Part shown: piece by piece, positions 1-8,603 of the stretch
How positions within the stretch are numbered: position 1 is the stretch's first letter
How the letters are laid out: every line of letters begins with the position of its first letter
Source: Streptomyces sp. DH37
GTDB lineage: Bacteria; Actinomycetota; Actinomycetes; Streptomycetales; Streptomycetaceae
Direction of reading: 5' to 3'
Assembly (NCBI RefSeq): GCF_029813835.1
Contig: NZ_JARVKV010000008.1
Span: 102,386-166,385 of the forward strand
DNA length: 64,000 nt
Position numbers and translations under genes: made by a program
The notes under the pieces: generated by a model
Told to the model about the DNA's origin: nothing
What the model saw: the letters and a program-made list of their open reading frames with translations, nothing else
The model's database searches: none

Positions 1-61
1 GCCATGCGCGCACTTCTCGGCGCAGTTCGGATAACTGGCCGGAATCCTGTTCTCGCACCAT
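1..61 (-). CDS. Partial protein start running off the left edge
   Basis: An ATG at 61-59 on the minus strand opens a frame (M-V-R-E-Q-D-S-G-Q-L-S-E-L-R-R-E-V-R-A-W) that stays open to the edge. A GAGGTG ribosome-binding-site-like element lies about 9 bases before it. The ELRREVRAW run resembles the first helix of acyl-CoA dehydrogenases, but 20 residues are far too few to assign a family. Confidence 0.4.
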   Translation of the reverse strand, partial: MVREQDSGQLSELRREVRAW

Positions 62-430
62 TTCGCCGATCACCTCAGAGCATTCGGTATCACTTCCGCG
101 AGCGACCTGGACGCCGCCACTCGACGGGCACACGAGAAAAGCCGTCGCGCACTGGAAGGGCATGGGAGATATTCGCTCGGAAGGCGCTCGCCCGACTCAT
201 GATCGAAACATGAAAAGACTTTGGCATGTTTGCCGGGCACACTCAGTCTACCCAGGGGGAGCCCGAAATCAATGTCGGAACTCCGTCTGGCCAATATCGA
301 TCGGTGGCGTGCGGGAACAATCACCGGGCGCCGACGTCCGCGGGAGTCGTCCCGTTCCCCGGCCGCCGGGGGCCCGTCCCGGCCGCGCGGCACGGCGGGA
401 GCGGTCCGCCGCCGGCGGGAACACGGCCGG
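62..430. other. Intergenic region with a dyad
   Basis: No convincing gene. It lies between the partial minus-strand gene and the 3' end of the MFS gene and is less GC-rich than its surroundings. It holds an inverted repeat, AAACATG (206-212) and CATGTTT (225-231), 12 bases apart, which could be an operator for the partial gene to its left. Confidence 0.35.
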
Positions 431-1696
431 TCAGCCGGCCCGCCGCACCGAGGCGCGCAGCAGCACCGTACCGACGGCGCAGACGGCCAGGACCGTCGGG
501 CCCACGGCCCACCAGCCCCCCGCGAGCAGCACCGCGGAACCGACCAGCGGCGGGCCGACCAGCGAGCCAGCGCTGCCGATCTGCGCCAGGAGGCCGTTGG
601 CGAGACTGACGTCACGGGACGCGGAGACCACCGCGGGGATCGTCGCGAAGGCGGCGGCGACGACGAGTTCGTTGGCCAGCGCGACGAGCAGCGCGCCGAA
701 CGCGCTCAGGGCGACCCCGCCCGACTGCAGGAACGCCAGCGCCGCGCCGAGCGGCATGAGCAGGGACGCGGTGAACAGGTGGCGCACCGGCACCCCCCTG
801 CGCAGCAGCCAGCCGCTGAGGAAGCCGCCCGCGATGCCGGCCAGCGACACCAGCCCGGTCATGGTCCCGGCCGTCGCCGTGGGCACGCCCAGCTCCTCGT
901 GCAGGTAGGCCGGGAACAGGGAGACCACCGCGACGATCGTTCCGCTGGCGGTGGCGAAGCCGGCGGCGAGCAGCAGCGGTCCGAGCAGACGGCGCGCGCC
1001 GGCGCCGCGGGACGCGGGCCCCTCCCCGTCCCCCTGGGCCGGCGTTCCGTCGCCGGGGCCCGGCCGGCCGAGCGCCAGCGCGGCCGCGGCTCCGATGGCC
1101 AGCAGGGCGCCGGATTCGGCCGCCAGCCAGACCCGCCAGCCCAGCCACGACGACAGCAGGCCGCCGGCGAACGACCCCACCGCCAGCCCGACCGGGAAGT
1201 AGGTGCCCCACGCGGCGAGCGCGACGACGCGCCGGGGGCCGGCGTCCATCGCGATGATGACCGCCGGGGCGGCCACGACGACGGCGACGTACCCGACGCT
1301 CTCCACCAGCCGCATCCCCAGCATCGGCCCGAAGCCGTCCGCCCGCGACTGCAGCAGACCCGCGGCCGCCATGACCGCGCAGCCTCCCAGCAGGGCCCAC
1401 CGGAGCACCATCCGCCCGATGAGGCGGCTCACCGGCACGCCGAACAGCGCGGCCACGGCGGTGATGGAGGAGATGAGCAACGACATCTGGTCGAGCGACA
1501 GGCCGAGCGCGGCGCGCACGTCGACCGAGACGGGCGCCAGCTTGCCCAGGCCGGTGGCCGCCAGGACCCCGCAGAGGTACAGCAGGACGAAGCGCCCCCA
1601 GTAACCCCGCGGCGAGGACGGGAGACGGGCGGCCGTCAGCCCGTCGTACGCGGGGGATTCCCCCTGCAGGTCACGCGATCTTTTCCAGGCACACAA
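431..1696 (-). CDS. MFS transporter (12-TM type)
   Basis: Membrane transporter of the major facilitator superfamily. Hydrophobic segments begin at GRFVLLYLCGVLAATG and alternate with short Arg-rich loops such as SRLIGRMVLR after the second helix, the usual MFS A-motif position. A charged central loop (GDGTPAQGDGEGPASRG) splits the protein into two six-helix halves. The start is unresolved. The frame is open to an ATG at 1894, but the first ~60 codons there look non-coding, and a TTG at 1696 is the nearest start codon ahead of the first helix. It diverges from the aldehyde oxidoreductase operon, so it may move that pathway's substrate or product. Substrate unknown. Confidence 0.75.
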   Translation of the reverse strand: MCAWKRSRDLQGESPAYDGLTAARLPSSPRGYWGRFVLLYLCGVLAATGLGKLAPVSVDVRAALGLSLDQMSLLISSITAVAALFGVPVSRLIGRMVLRWALLGGCAVMAAAGLLQSRADGFGPMLGMRLVESVGYVAVVVAAPAVIIAMDAGPRRVVALAAWGTYFPVGLAVGSFAGGLLSSWLGWRVWLAAESGALLAIGAAAALALGRPGPGDGTPAQGDGEGPASRGAGARRLLGPLLLAAGFATASGTIVAVVSLFPAYLHEELGVPTATAGTMTGLVSLAGIAGGFLSGWLLRRGVPVRHLFTASLLMPLGAALAFLQSGGVALSAFGALLVALANELVVAAAFATIPAVVSASRDVSLANGLLAQIGSAGSLVGPPLVGSAVLLAGGWWAVGPTVLAVCAVGTVLLRASVRRAG

Positions 1697-1933
1697 ATCC
1701 GGGACTCTATCCCCGGAACGGCCACCGGGCAAGGACCTCCGCGGCGGATTTCTCCTCCCGGTGGCCTGAAACAACCACGGGCCGTCGCCGGAGAGGCGGG
1801 CGGCGCGCGGGAAAAGCCGTGCGATGCTCACGGAACGAGCTCGCGCGCTTTTACGGAACACTCTTTCGGGAACACCGGATTCGGCCTGTTCCATACAGCC
1901 CTTTCCCGCCGCAATGCGGCCGCGCTGCGGGGG

Positions 1934-1964
1934 TTGACGGCCTCCACGGGCCGCCGGTTATCTT
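1934..1964 (+). promoter_or_regulatory. Candidate housekeeping-type promoter
   Basis: TTGACG (1934-1939) and TATCTT (1959-1964) are 19 bases apart, about 155 bases before the AICAR-transformylase-like start. The spacing is slightly long, so this is tentative. The rest of 1697-2121 shows no gene. Confidence 0.3.
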
Positions 1965-2121
1965 TGTCCCGCGACAGCCGTCCGGAAGGACGCTCGGCGG
2001 AGCACGACGGGGAACGCGGGAAACCGCGGGGAACGCGAAGAACCCGGCACCCGGTTTTCCGGCCGTACCGCAGCGGCCGCCCGCCGACCGGTCGACAGTG
2101 CCATTCCTTGGAGGGGCGTCG

Positions 2122-3237
2122 ATGCCCGGTGACCAGAGAAGCGTGCGGCTCAAGTACGGCCTGAACCCCCAGCAGGAGCACGCCACCGCGACCATGCCCG
2201 ACGGCGGGCCCCTGCCGTTGTCCGTGCTGAACGGCACCCCCTCGGTGGTGAACCTGCTCGACGCCCTGCAGGGCTGGCAACTGGTCAGGGAGGCCGACAG
2301 GGCCCTCGGACTCGCGGCCGCGGCGTCGATGAAGCACGTCTCCCCCGCCGGCGCCGCCGTCGCCGGCGAGGTGGACGCGGTGACACGGGCGACGTTCGCG
2401 CTGGACGACGGCCTGTCGGAGCCGGCGACGGCCTACGCACGCGCCCGGGACTGCGATCCGCGCTCCTCCTACGGCGACATGGCCGCGTTGTCGCGCCCCG
2501 TCGACATGGCGACGGCGCGCCTGCTGGCCCGGGTGGTCTCCGACGGCGTCGTCGCGCCGGGGTACGAACCGGGCGTGGTGGAGGTCCTGGCCCGCAAGAA
2601 GCGGGGCGCGTACCTCGTCCTGCGCGTGGACCCGGCGTACGAGCCCGCCGGGCGGCAGGTGCGGGACGTCTTCGGCGTACGGATCGTCCAGGACGCCGAT
2701 CCGGTCGCGATCGACGCCCGGTCGCTCGGCGAGAGGTTCGGGGAACCGACCGACCGGCACCTGCGGGACGCCGTCCTCGGGCTGATCGTGGTGCGGTACA
2801 CCCAGTCCAACTCGGTGGCCTGCGTCCAGGACGGACGGACGATCGGGATCGGCGCGGGACAGCAGTCGCGCGTGGACTGCGTGCGGCTCGCCGGGGAGAA
2901 GGCCGACCGCTGGCGGCTCCGGCGGCACCCCCGTGTCGCCGCCGTCCGCTTCCCGGACGGCACACCGCTGCAGGACCGGGTGAACGGCGTGCTGCGGCTG
3001 GTCGAGGACCGGCTCGCCGCGGCACGGGAGCCCGACCCGTCGTGGGGGAGCCCGTCCTGCACCCTCGTCTCGGACGCCTACCTGCCCTTCCGGGACAACG
3101 TCGACGTCGCGGCCCGGCACGGGGTGGGGTGCATCGTCGAGGGCGGCGGGTCGAGGCGGAGCGGGGAGGTCGAGGCCGCCTGCGAGGAGCACGGCATCGC
3201 CCTGGTCCGCACCGGGCTGCGGCTCTTCTGCCACTGA
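2122..3237 (+). CDS. Stand-alone AICAR-formyltransferase-like protein (PurH C-terminal domain family)
   Basis: A 371-aa protein matching only the transformylase half of PurH, which formylates aminoimidazole carboxamide ribotide with 10-formyl-tetrahydrofolate. Recognisable pieces are the N-terminal LKYGLNPQQ, ASMKHVSPAG, and the C-terminal block YTQSNSVACVQDG followed by IGIGAGQQSRVDC. The IMP cyclohydrolase domain is absent. The ATG at 2122 follows a GGAGG about 7 bases upstream. It is the first gene of an operon with a PLP enzyme and a three-subunit molybdenum oxidoreductase, not with purine genes, so it may formylate an amine in a specialised pathway (inference). A spare purine enzyme is the alternative. 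Confidence 0.82.
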   Translation: MPGDQRSVRLKYGLNPQQEHATATMPDGGPLPLSVLNGTPSVVNLLDALQGWQLVREADRALGLAAAASMKHVSPAGAAVAGEVDAVTRATFALDDGLSEPATAYARARDCDPRSSYGDMAALSRPVDMATARLLARVVSDGVVAPGYEPGVVEVLARKKRGAYLVLRVDPAYEPAGRQVRDVFGVRIVQDADPVAIDARSLGERFGEPTDRHLRDAVLGLIVVRYTQSNSVACVQDGRTIGIGAGQQSRVDCVRLAGEKADRWRLRRHPRVAAVRFPDGTPLQDRVNGVLRLVEDRLAAAREPDPSWGSPSCTLVSDAYLPFRDNVDVAARHGVGCIVEGGGSRRSGEVEAACEEHGIALVRTGLRLFCH

Positions 3238-3278
3238 CCCGCCGTCACCGATCCGCCACCGATCCTCCGGAGGACCGC

Positions 3279-4514
3279 GTGCAGGAGAACGTACCGGCCG
3301 GCGCGGCGCCCCGGCCGCCGCGGGACGGGCACCGGGCGCTGCCCGGGTTCGACGACGTCCGCATCGAGAGCCTGCTGGAACGGCGCACGCTGAAGTGGGG
3401 GCGGCACGGCCCCGGCGTACTGGGCGCCTGGATCGCCGAGATGGACTTCCCCGTGGCGCCGGAGGTCCGGGACGCGCTGCACCGGGCGGTCGAGCGCGGC
3501 GAGACCGGGTACCCGCTCCGCGACATCCGCACCGGACTGCCGGCCGCGTGCTCCGGCTGGCTGGACCGCTCGTTCGGCTGGTCGGTGCCGGCCGAACGGA
3601 TCTTCCTGGTCCCCGACGTCGTGACCGGCGTGGGGCTGGGCATCGGCGCCTACAGCGCCCCCGGCAGCGCCGTCGTCGTGCCGACCCCCGCCTATCCGCC
3701 GTTCTTCGAGATCGTGGCCGCGCAGGGGCGGCGGGCCGTGGAGATCCCGCTGGTCCCCGATGGGGCGGGGCCGTCCCTGGACATCGACTCCATCGACGCC
3801 GCCCTGGCCGGCGGCGCCGGAACCGTCCTGCTGTGCAACCCCCACAACCCGGTGGGCAGGGTGTTCACCCGGGCCGAACTGTCGGCCCTCAGCCGCTGCG
3901 TCGCCGCCCGCGGGGCGCGGGTCGTCGCCGACGAGGTGCACGCGCCGCTGACCTATCCGGGCCACGAGCACGTCCCCTACGCCTCCGTCTCGCCCGAGGC
4001 GGCCGCGCACACCGTCACCCTGGTCTCCGCCGCCAAGGGCTGGAACATCCCCGGCCTCAAGTGCGCCCAGGCCGTCCTCACCGGCGACGGGGACGTCGCG
4101 CGGTGGCGCTCCCTGCCCTTCCACTCCCGGCACGGGGCGAGCACCCTGGGCATCGCCGCCCACATCGCCGCCTACACCCGCGGCGGCCCCTGGCTCCGCG
4201 ACGCGGTGCGCTACCTGGACGCCAACCGCCGCTTCCTGGCCGACGTCCTGCGCTCCGAACTCCCGGAACTGGGGTACCGGATGCCCGAGGGGACCTATCT
4301 GGCGTGGCTGGACTGCCGCGCCCTCCGCCTCGACGACCCGGCCGGCTTCCTGCTGCGGGACGCGGGGGTCGCGGTGAGCGACGGCGCGTTCTTCGGCGCC
4401 GCCGGACGGGGGTTCATACGGCTCAACTTCGCGACGTCGCGGCGGATCCTCGAGCGCATCGCGTCGGCGCTGACCGGATCCGTGCGTGCGCGGGCACGCC
4501 ACCGTGCGCCGTGA
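3279..4514 (+). CDS. PLP-dependent aminotransferase / C-S lyase, PatB-MalY family
   Basis: A 411-aa fold-type I PLP enzyme. The N-terminal stretch LKWGRHGPGVLGAWIAEMDF is typical of the PatB/MalY branch. The Asn-containing CNPHNPVGRVF, the ADEVHAPL aspartate block and the lysine-bearing SAAKGWNIPGLKCA supply the cofactor site, with a C-terminal Arg in GFIRLNFA for the substrate carboxylate. Members either cleave cystathionine-like C-S bonds or transaminate; the sequence does not decide. The GTG at 3279 follows CTCCGGAGGA, 41 bases after the preceding stop, and about 80 bases separate it from the oxidoreductase genes. A fused substrate-binding domain is not present. Confidence 0.8.
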   Translation: MQENVPAGAAPRPPRDGHRALPGFDDVRIESLLERRTLKWGRHGPGVLGAWIAEMDFPVAPEVRDALHRAVERGETGYPLRDIRTGLPAACSGWLDRSFGWSVPAERIFLVPDVVTGVGLGIGAYSAPGSAVVVPTPAYPPFFEIVAAQGRRAVEIPLVPDGAGPSLDIDSIDAALAGGAGTVLLCNPHNPVGRVFTRAELSALSRCVAARGARVVADEVHAPLTYPGHEHVPYASVSPEAAAHTVTLVSAAKGWNIPGLKCAQAVLTGDGDVARWRSLPFHSRHGASTLGIAAHIAAYTRGGPWLRDAVRYLDANRRFLADVLRSELPELGYRMPEGTYLAWLDCRALRLDDPAGFLLRDAGVAVSDGAFFGAAGRGFIRLNFATSRRILERIASALTGSVRARARHRAP

Positions 4515-4595
4515 CCGCGGCGGCCCGCCGGCCCGGTCCCCCGGTTCCCCCGTCCCTGTCCCTGTCCGTACGGACCCCGAGGTGGTGGACATGCC

Positions 4596-5105
4596 ATGTC
4601 CGTGAAGAACCGCTCCGCGTCGTCGGTGGAGGTCGCCCTCACCGTGAACGGCGCGCAGGCGCGCCTGGTGATCGACCCGCGCGAGTCGCTGCTCGACCTC
4701 CTGCGGGAACGGCTGGCGCTGACGGGCACGAAGAAGGGCTGCGACCACGGCCAGTGCGGCGCGTGCACCGTCCATCTGGACGGCCGACGGGTCCTGGCGT
4801 GCCTGACGCCCGCGGTGCAGGTCCAGGGCGGGGCGGTGACGACGATCGAGGGACTGGCGGCCGCGGACGGCACGCCGCACCCGGTGCAGCGGGCGTTCGT
4901 CGACCACGACGCGCTGCAGTGCGGGTACTGCACGCCGGGCCAGATCATGTCGGCGGTCGCCTGTATAGCCGAGGGCCACGCGGGCAGCGACGACGAGATC
5001 CGCGAGCACCTCAGCGGCAACCTGTGCCGGTGCGGCGCGTACCCGAACATCGTGGCGGCGGTCCGGCAGGCGGCCCGCGAGATCCGCGGCCCGGCGGGGG
5101 GCTGA
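4596..5105 (+). CDS. paoA: Aldehyde oxidoreductase, [2Fe-2S] subunit (PaoA/CoxS type)
   Basis: The small iron-sulfur subunit (169 aa) of a molybdenum hydroxylase. The plant-type cluster site is CDHGQCGACTVHL with a fourth cysteine in VLACL. The C-terminal four-helix cluster site is CGYCTPGQIM plus LCRCGAYPNI. Electrons pass from the molybdenum centre through these clusters to FAD. Unlike periplasmic E. coli PaoA, no twin-arginine signal is visible, so the complex should be cytoplasmic. A short dyad (GGACATG/CATGTCC, 4587-4601) covers the start codon. The FAD subunit begins 3 bases after the stop. Confidence 0.9.
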   Translation: MSVKNRSASSVEVALTVNGAQARLVIDPRESLLDLLRERLALTGTKKGCDHGQCGACTVHLDGRRVLACLTPAVQVQGGAVTTIEGLAAADGTPHPVQRAFVDHDALQCGYCTPGQIMSAVACIAEGHAGSDDEIREHLSGNLCRCGAYPNIVAAVRQAAREIRGPAGG

Positions 5106-5108
5106 CGG

Positions 5109-6113
5109 ATGCGCCCCTTCTCCTACACCGTGCCGGCCACCCTTGCCGACGCCGTCGAGGCCCTGGCCGCCGGCGGGCCCGGCACGAGGGCACTGGCCGG
5201 AGGCACCAGCCTGTACGACCTGATGAAGCTGGGCGTCGAGACGCCGACGGCCCTGGTCGACATCCGCGGCCTCGCCGAACTGGCGGGGTTCGACACCACG
5301 GGCCCCGGGGAGTTGGTGTTCGGCGCCGGCGCCCGGATGGCCGACGTCGCCGGGGATCCGGTCCTGCTGCGCGACTACCCGGTCCTGGCGGAGTCCCTGA
5401 CCAAGGCGGCCTCCCCGCAACTGCGGAACATGGCGACCGTGGGCGGCAACCTGCTGCAGCGCACCCGGTGCGGGTACTTCCGGGCCGGCCCGCCGTTCCC
5501 GTGCAACAGACGGCGGCCGGGCAGCGGGTGCGCCGCGCGCGGCGGACCGGACCGGGACCAGGCCGTCCTGGGCACGAGCGAGTCCTGCTCGGCGGCCTAC
5601 CCGGGCGACTGGGCCGTGGCGCTGACCGCCCTCGACGCCCGCCTCGACCTGCTGGGGCCCCGCGGGCCCCGCACCATGGCGCTGTCCGAGCTGCACAGGG
5701 AGCCCGGGGACACACCCGAGCACGAGCACGACCTCGAGCCCGGCGAACTCGTGGTCCGCATCCGCGTGCCGGCCACCGCGACGGGGCGCGCCTCCACCTA
5801 CCACAAGGTCAGGGACCGGGAGTCCTACGCGTTCGCGCTCGCCTCCGCGGCCGTGGCGGTCGGTCTCGACGACCGGCGCAGGGTCGTGGACTGCCGCATC
5901 GCCCTGGGCGGGCTCGCGACCCGGCCCTGGCGCGCCCGGGAGGCCGAGCGGACGCTCCTCGGCCGGCCGCTCACCGAGGACGGCGCCCGGCGCGCGGGGG
6001 AGGCGGCGCTCGCCGGCGCCCGCCCCGGCCTCCGCAACGCCTTCAAGACCGAGCTGGGCGTCCGCACCGTCGTGGCGGCCCTGCGCGTCGCCGGACTCCG
6101 GGCCGCCTCGTGA
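5109..6113 (+). CDS. paoB: Aldehyde oxidoreductase, FAD subunit with extra [4Fe-4S] cysteines (PaoB type)
   Basis: The 334-aa FAD-binding subunit. ALAGGTSLYDLMK and MATVGGNLLQ are the flavin-contact loops. Four cysteines at about residues 121, 132, 141 and 160 (RTRCGYF, PCNRR, GSGCAA, SESCSAA) sit where E. coli PaoB carries its unusual [4Fe-4S] cluster. This separates the enzyme from ordinary xanthine or CO dehydrogenases and points to an aldehyde oxidoreductase. It lies between the 2Fe-2S gene (3-base gap) and the molybdopterin gene (GTGA overlap), so all three subunits are probably made from one message. Confidence 0.9.
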   Translation: MRPFSYTVPATLADAVEALAAGGPGTRALAGGTSLYDLMKLGVETPTALVDIRGLAELAGFDTTGPGELVFGAGARMADVAGDPVLLRDYPVLAESLTKAASPQLRNMATVGGNLLQRTRCGYFRAGPPFPCNRRRPGSGCAARGGPDRDQAVLGTSESCSAAYPGDWAVALTALDARLDLLGPRGPRTMALSELHREPGDTPEHEHDLEPGELVVRIRVPATATGRASTYHKVRDRESYAFALASAAVAVGLDDRRRVVDCRIALGGLATRPWRAREAERTLLGRPLTEDGARRAGEAALAGARPGLRNAFKTELGVRTVVAALRVAGLRAAS

Positions 6114-8302
6114 GCGCCCCCGTACCGCCCTCCGCACAGCGCGCGGGCGCCTACGACAAGGTGACCGGGCGGGCGCGCTACACCGCCGACCACCGACCGC
6201 CCGGCCTCCTGCACGCCGCGCTGGCGGTGGCCACGATCGGCAGGGGACGCGTCACGGGCGTGGACACCGCCGCCGCCTGCGCCGTCCCCGGTGTGCGCCT
6301 GGTGCTGACCCGTCTGGACGAGCACGAGGTGCGTCCCCCCGGCTTCCCGACCGCCGACTCGGGCTACGGCTTCCAGAGCCTGCAACCGCTCCTGGACGAC
6401 CGCGTCGCCTACCGGGGCCAGCCGGTCGCCCTGGTGGTGGCGGACACGCCGGTCGCCGCCGCCGAGGCCGCGGACCTCGTGGAGGCCTCCTACGAGGCCG
6501 AACCGGTGGCCGTCACGCTCGGCGCCGAGGGCACCGAGACGGTGTCGCAGGCGCAGGCGCTGAGCGACCCCAGGTTCTCCGACGTCTCACTGGGCGACGC
6601 CGACGCGGTCCTCGCCTCCTGTCCGGTCCGGATCGACGCGGCGTTCGACCTCGCGCCCCAGCATCAGGTGCCCCTGGAGCCGCCGGCCACCGTCGTCCGG
6701 TGGCGGGGCGACACGCTGACGGTGTACGAGAGCACCCAGAACAGCGGCGCCGTCAGGCACGGCCTCGCCAGGCAGCTGGGCATCGACCACTCCCGGATCG
6801 AGGTCGTCTCACCCGACGTGGGGGGCGGCTTCGGCCAGAAGGCCTGGCTGCAGTCCCACCTGGCCCCGATGGCCGTGGCCGCGCGCCGGCTCGGTCGGCC
6901 GGTCGGGTTCGTCATGTCCAGGCGGCAGACCTTCCACGGAACCAGCTTCCGCCCGGCCAGCCGGCACCGCGTACGGCTGGGCGCCGACCGCTCCGGAAAG
7001 TTGGCGGCCGTCATCCACGAGTCCTGGCAGCAGACCTCCCGGCACGACCTGTTCCCGTCGGACTTCACCACGGTCACCTCACGCCTGTACGGAGTGACGG
7101 CCTTCCGCGGCGCCCAGTGGCTGGAGCGCACCGACGTGCAGACGCCCGGCTTCATGCGCGCTCCCTTCGAACACGTCGCCGCGTTCGTCCTGGAGTCGGC
7201 GATGGACGAGCTGGCGTACGCCACCGGGAGGGACCCCGTGGCGCTGCGCCTGGCGAACGACACCGCCACCGACCCCGTCACCGGCCTGCCGTTCTCCTCC
7301 CGCCACCTGGCCGAGTGCCTGCGGCGCGGCGCGGCGCGGTTCGGCTGGGCGGCCCGCACGCCCCGGCCCGGGTCGATGCGCGACGCCGACGGAACCCTCG
7401 TCGGCTGGGGCGTGGCCGCCGGAGCCTACCGGGCCTCCGCCGCGCCCGCCGCCGCACGGCTGCGGGTGGACGCCCGGGGTCGGGTGGCCCTCGACGTCAC
7501 CGGCCACGAGATGGGGCAGGGCCTGCGGACCGCCGTCGCCCGCACCGTGGCCGAGGACCTCGGTGTCGCCCCCGGTGACGTGCGGGTCGTCCTCGGGGAC
7601 ACCCGCGGGGTCGCGCAGCACCTGACCGCCGGTTCGTGGGGCACCGCGACCGCTCTGGCGGCGGTCCACGCCGTCCTGCGAAAGCTGCGCGCGCGGCTGG
7701 GCCTGCCCGGCCGCGGGCGGGCGGACCTGGCGGCGGCGCTCGCCGCCGCCCGTCTCCCGGCGATCACGGTCGAGGCCACCACCCGGGCCCCGGGCCAGTC
7801 GGCGGAGGCGGTCGAGAGGATGCTCGCCGGGAGGTCCGCTCCGGCCGGACCGGTGTACCCCGGTTTCTCGGCGTTCAGCTTCGCCGCCCACTTCGCCGAG
7901 GTCCGGGTGGAGGCCGCCACCGGACGGGTCTGCGTGCCGCGGGTGGTGAGCGTCGTGGACTGCGGCCGGGTGGTCAGTCCCGCCACCGCCGCGAGCCAGG
8001 TGCGCGGCGGCGTCGTGTGGGGCATCGGCGCCGCGCTGCGGGAGGGCGGCGAGCCCGATCCCCGTTTCGGCGGCTTCGTCAACGCCGACCTGGCCGAGTA
8101 CCTGGTTCCGGTGAACGCCGACGTCGGGCGGATCGACGTCGACTTCATCGGCGAACCCGATCCCCGGCTGGTTCCGGCGGGCGCCAAGGGCCTCGGCGAG
8201 GTGGCCCTCGTTGGCGTGGCCCCCGCCATCGCCAACGCGATCCACCACGCCACCGGACGGCGCCACCGGCGTCTGCCGATCCGGCGCGAGGACCTGCTGT
8301 GA
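6110..8302 (+). CDS. paoC: Aldehyde oxidoreductase, molybdopterin-binding subunit (PaoC/CoxL type)
   Basis: The 730-aa catalytic subunit. AYDKVTGRARYTAD opens the first domain. VVSPDVGGGFGQK contacts the molybdopterin, HEMGQGLRTA and LTAGSWGT follow, and GAKGLGE near residue 697 carries the catalytic glutamate. It should oxidise an aldehyde or N-heterocycle with water as the oxygen donor. The GTG at 6110 overlaps the paoB stop (GTGA), indicating coupled translation. No XdhC-type maturation factor or MocA-like gene lies next to it. The substrate cannot be deduced; PaoABC homologues favour bulky aromatic aldehydes. Confidence 0.9.
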   Translation: MSAPVPPSAQRAGAYDKVTGRARYTADHRPPGLLHAALAVATIGRGRVTGVDTAAACAVPGVRLVLTRLDEHEVRPPGFPTADSGYGFQSLQPLLDDRVAYRGQPVALVVADTPVAAAEAADLVEASYEAEPVAVTLGAEGTETVSQAQALSDPRFSDVSLGDADAVLASCPVRIDAAFDLAPQHQVPLEPPATVVRWRGDTLTVYESTQNSGAVRHGLARQLGIDHSRIEVVSPDVGGGFGQKAWLQSHLAPMAVAARRLGRPVGFVMSRRQTFHGTSFRPASRHRVRLGADRSGKLAAVIHESWQQTSRHDLFPSDFTTVTSRLYGVTAFRGAQWLERTDVQTPGFMRAPFEHVAAFVLESAMDELAYATGRDPVALRLANDTATDPVTGLPFSSRHLAECLRRGAARFGWAARTPRPGSMRDADGTLVGWGVAAGAYRASAAPAAARLRVDARGRVALDVTGHEMGQGLRTAVARTVAEDLGVAPGDVRVVLGDTRGVAQHLTAGSWGTATALAAVHAVLRKLRARLGLPGRGRADLAAALAAARLPAITVEATTRAPGQSAEAVERMLAGRSAPAGPVYPGFSAFSFAAHFAEVRVEAATGRVCVPRVVSVVDCGRVVSPATAASQVRGGVVWGIGAALREGGEPDPRFGGFVNADLAEYLVPVNADVGRIDVDFIGEPDPRLVPAGAKGLGEVALVGVAPAIANAIHHATGRRHRRLPIRREDLL

Positions 8303-8307
8303 CACCC

Positions 8308-8338
8308 GGCGGGGCCGGCCCTCAGGACCGGCCCCGCC
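8308..8338. terminator. Bidirectional terminator hairpin
   Basis: GGCGGGGCCGG (8308-8318) pairs perfectly with CCGGCCCCGCC (8328-8338) around a 9-base loop. It lies between convergent genes, just past the molybdopterin-subunit stop, and contains the stop codon of the minus-strand neighbour. Confidence 0.75.
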
Positions 8339-8603
8339 GCATGACCAGCAGGAGCAGGGCCAGGTCAGCCCCGTGGCCGTCCAGCTCCTCGGCGTAGTAC
8401 CGCACCATCTCGTTCTCCCGGGACAGGTCGGTGCGCGACAGCCCCGCGGCCTTTCTCGCGTCCGCCAGGAGACACTCCTGCTCCGTGAACTGACGTATCA
8501 GCGCCACGATGCGGACATTGATCTCGGCCAGCCGCTCCTCGTGGCGGCGCCAGCCGTCCCTGCCGTCGGAGGTCCTCATCGCTTCCCCGGTCACCGCGCT
8601 CAC
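8322..8603 (-). CDS. Small helical protein resembling AroQ-type chorismate mutase
   Basis: About 93 aa from a GTG at 8603 that overlaps the stop of the FMN reductase gene (GTGA); an ATG at 8579 preceded by GGGGAAG is an alternative start. RLAEINVRIVALIRQ, then ADARKAAG, then TDLSRENEMVRYY follow the three-helix AroQ pattern. Candidate equivalents of the mutase residues are an early Arg, an Arg in ADARK, and Asp/Arg/Glu in the last block. The second active-site Arg of helix 1 is not obvious. It may be a real mutase or a binding relative. Coupling to a flavin reductase suggests one small pathway, function unknown. Confidence 0.55.
   Translation of the reverse strand: MSAVTGEAMRTSDGRDGWRRHEERLAEINVRIVALIRQFTEQECLLADARKAAGLSRTDLSRENEMVRYYAEELDGHGADLALLLLVMRRGRS

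Noticed and set aside
2122..3237. Calling this gene purH (bifunctional)
   Set aside because: The IMP cyclohydrolase domain is absent and the neighbours are not purine genes.
3078..6137. A 1019-codon minus-strand frame across three genes of the aldehyde oxidoreductase operon
   Set aside because: It runs antisense through several well-supported genes and has low-complexity composition.
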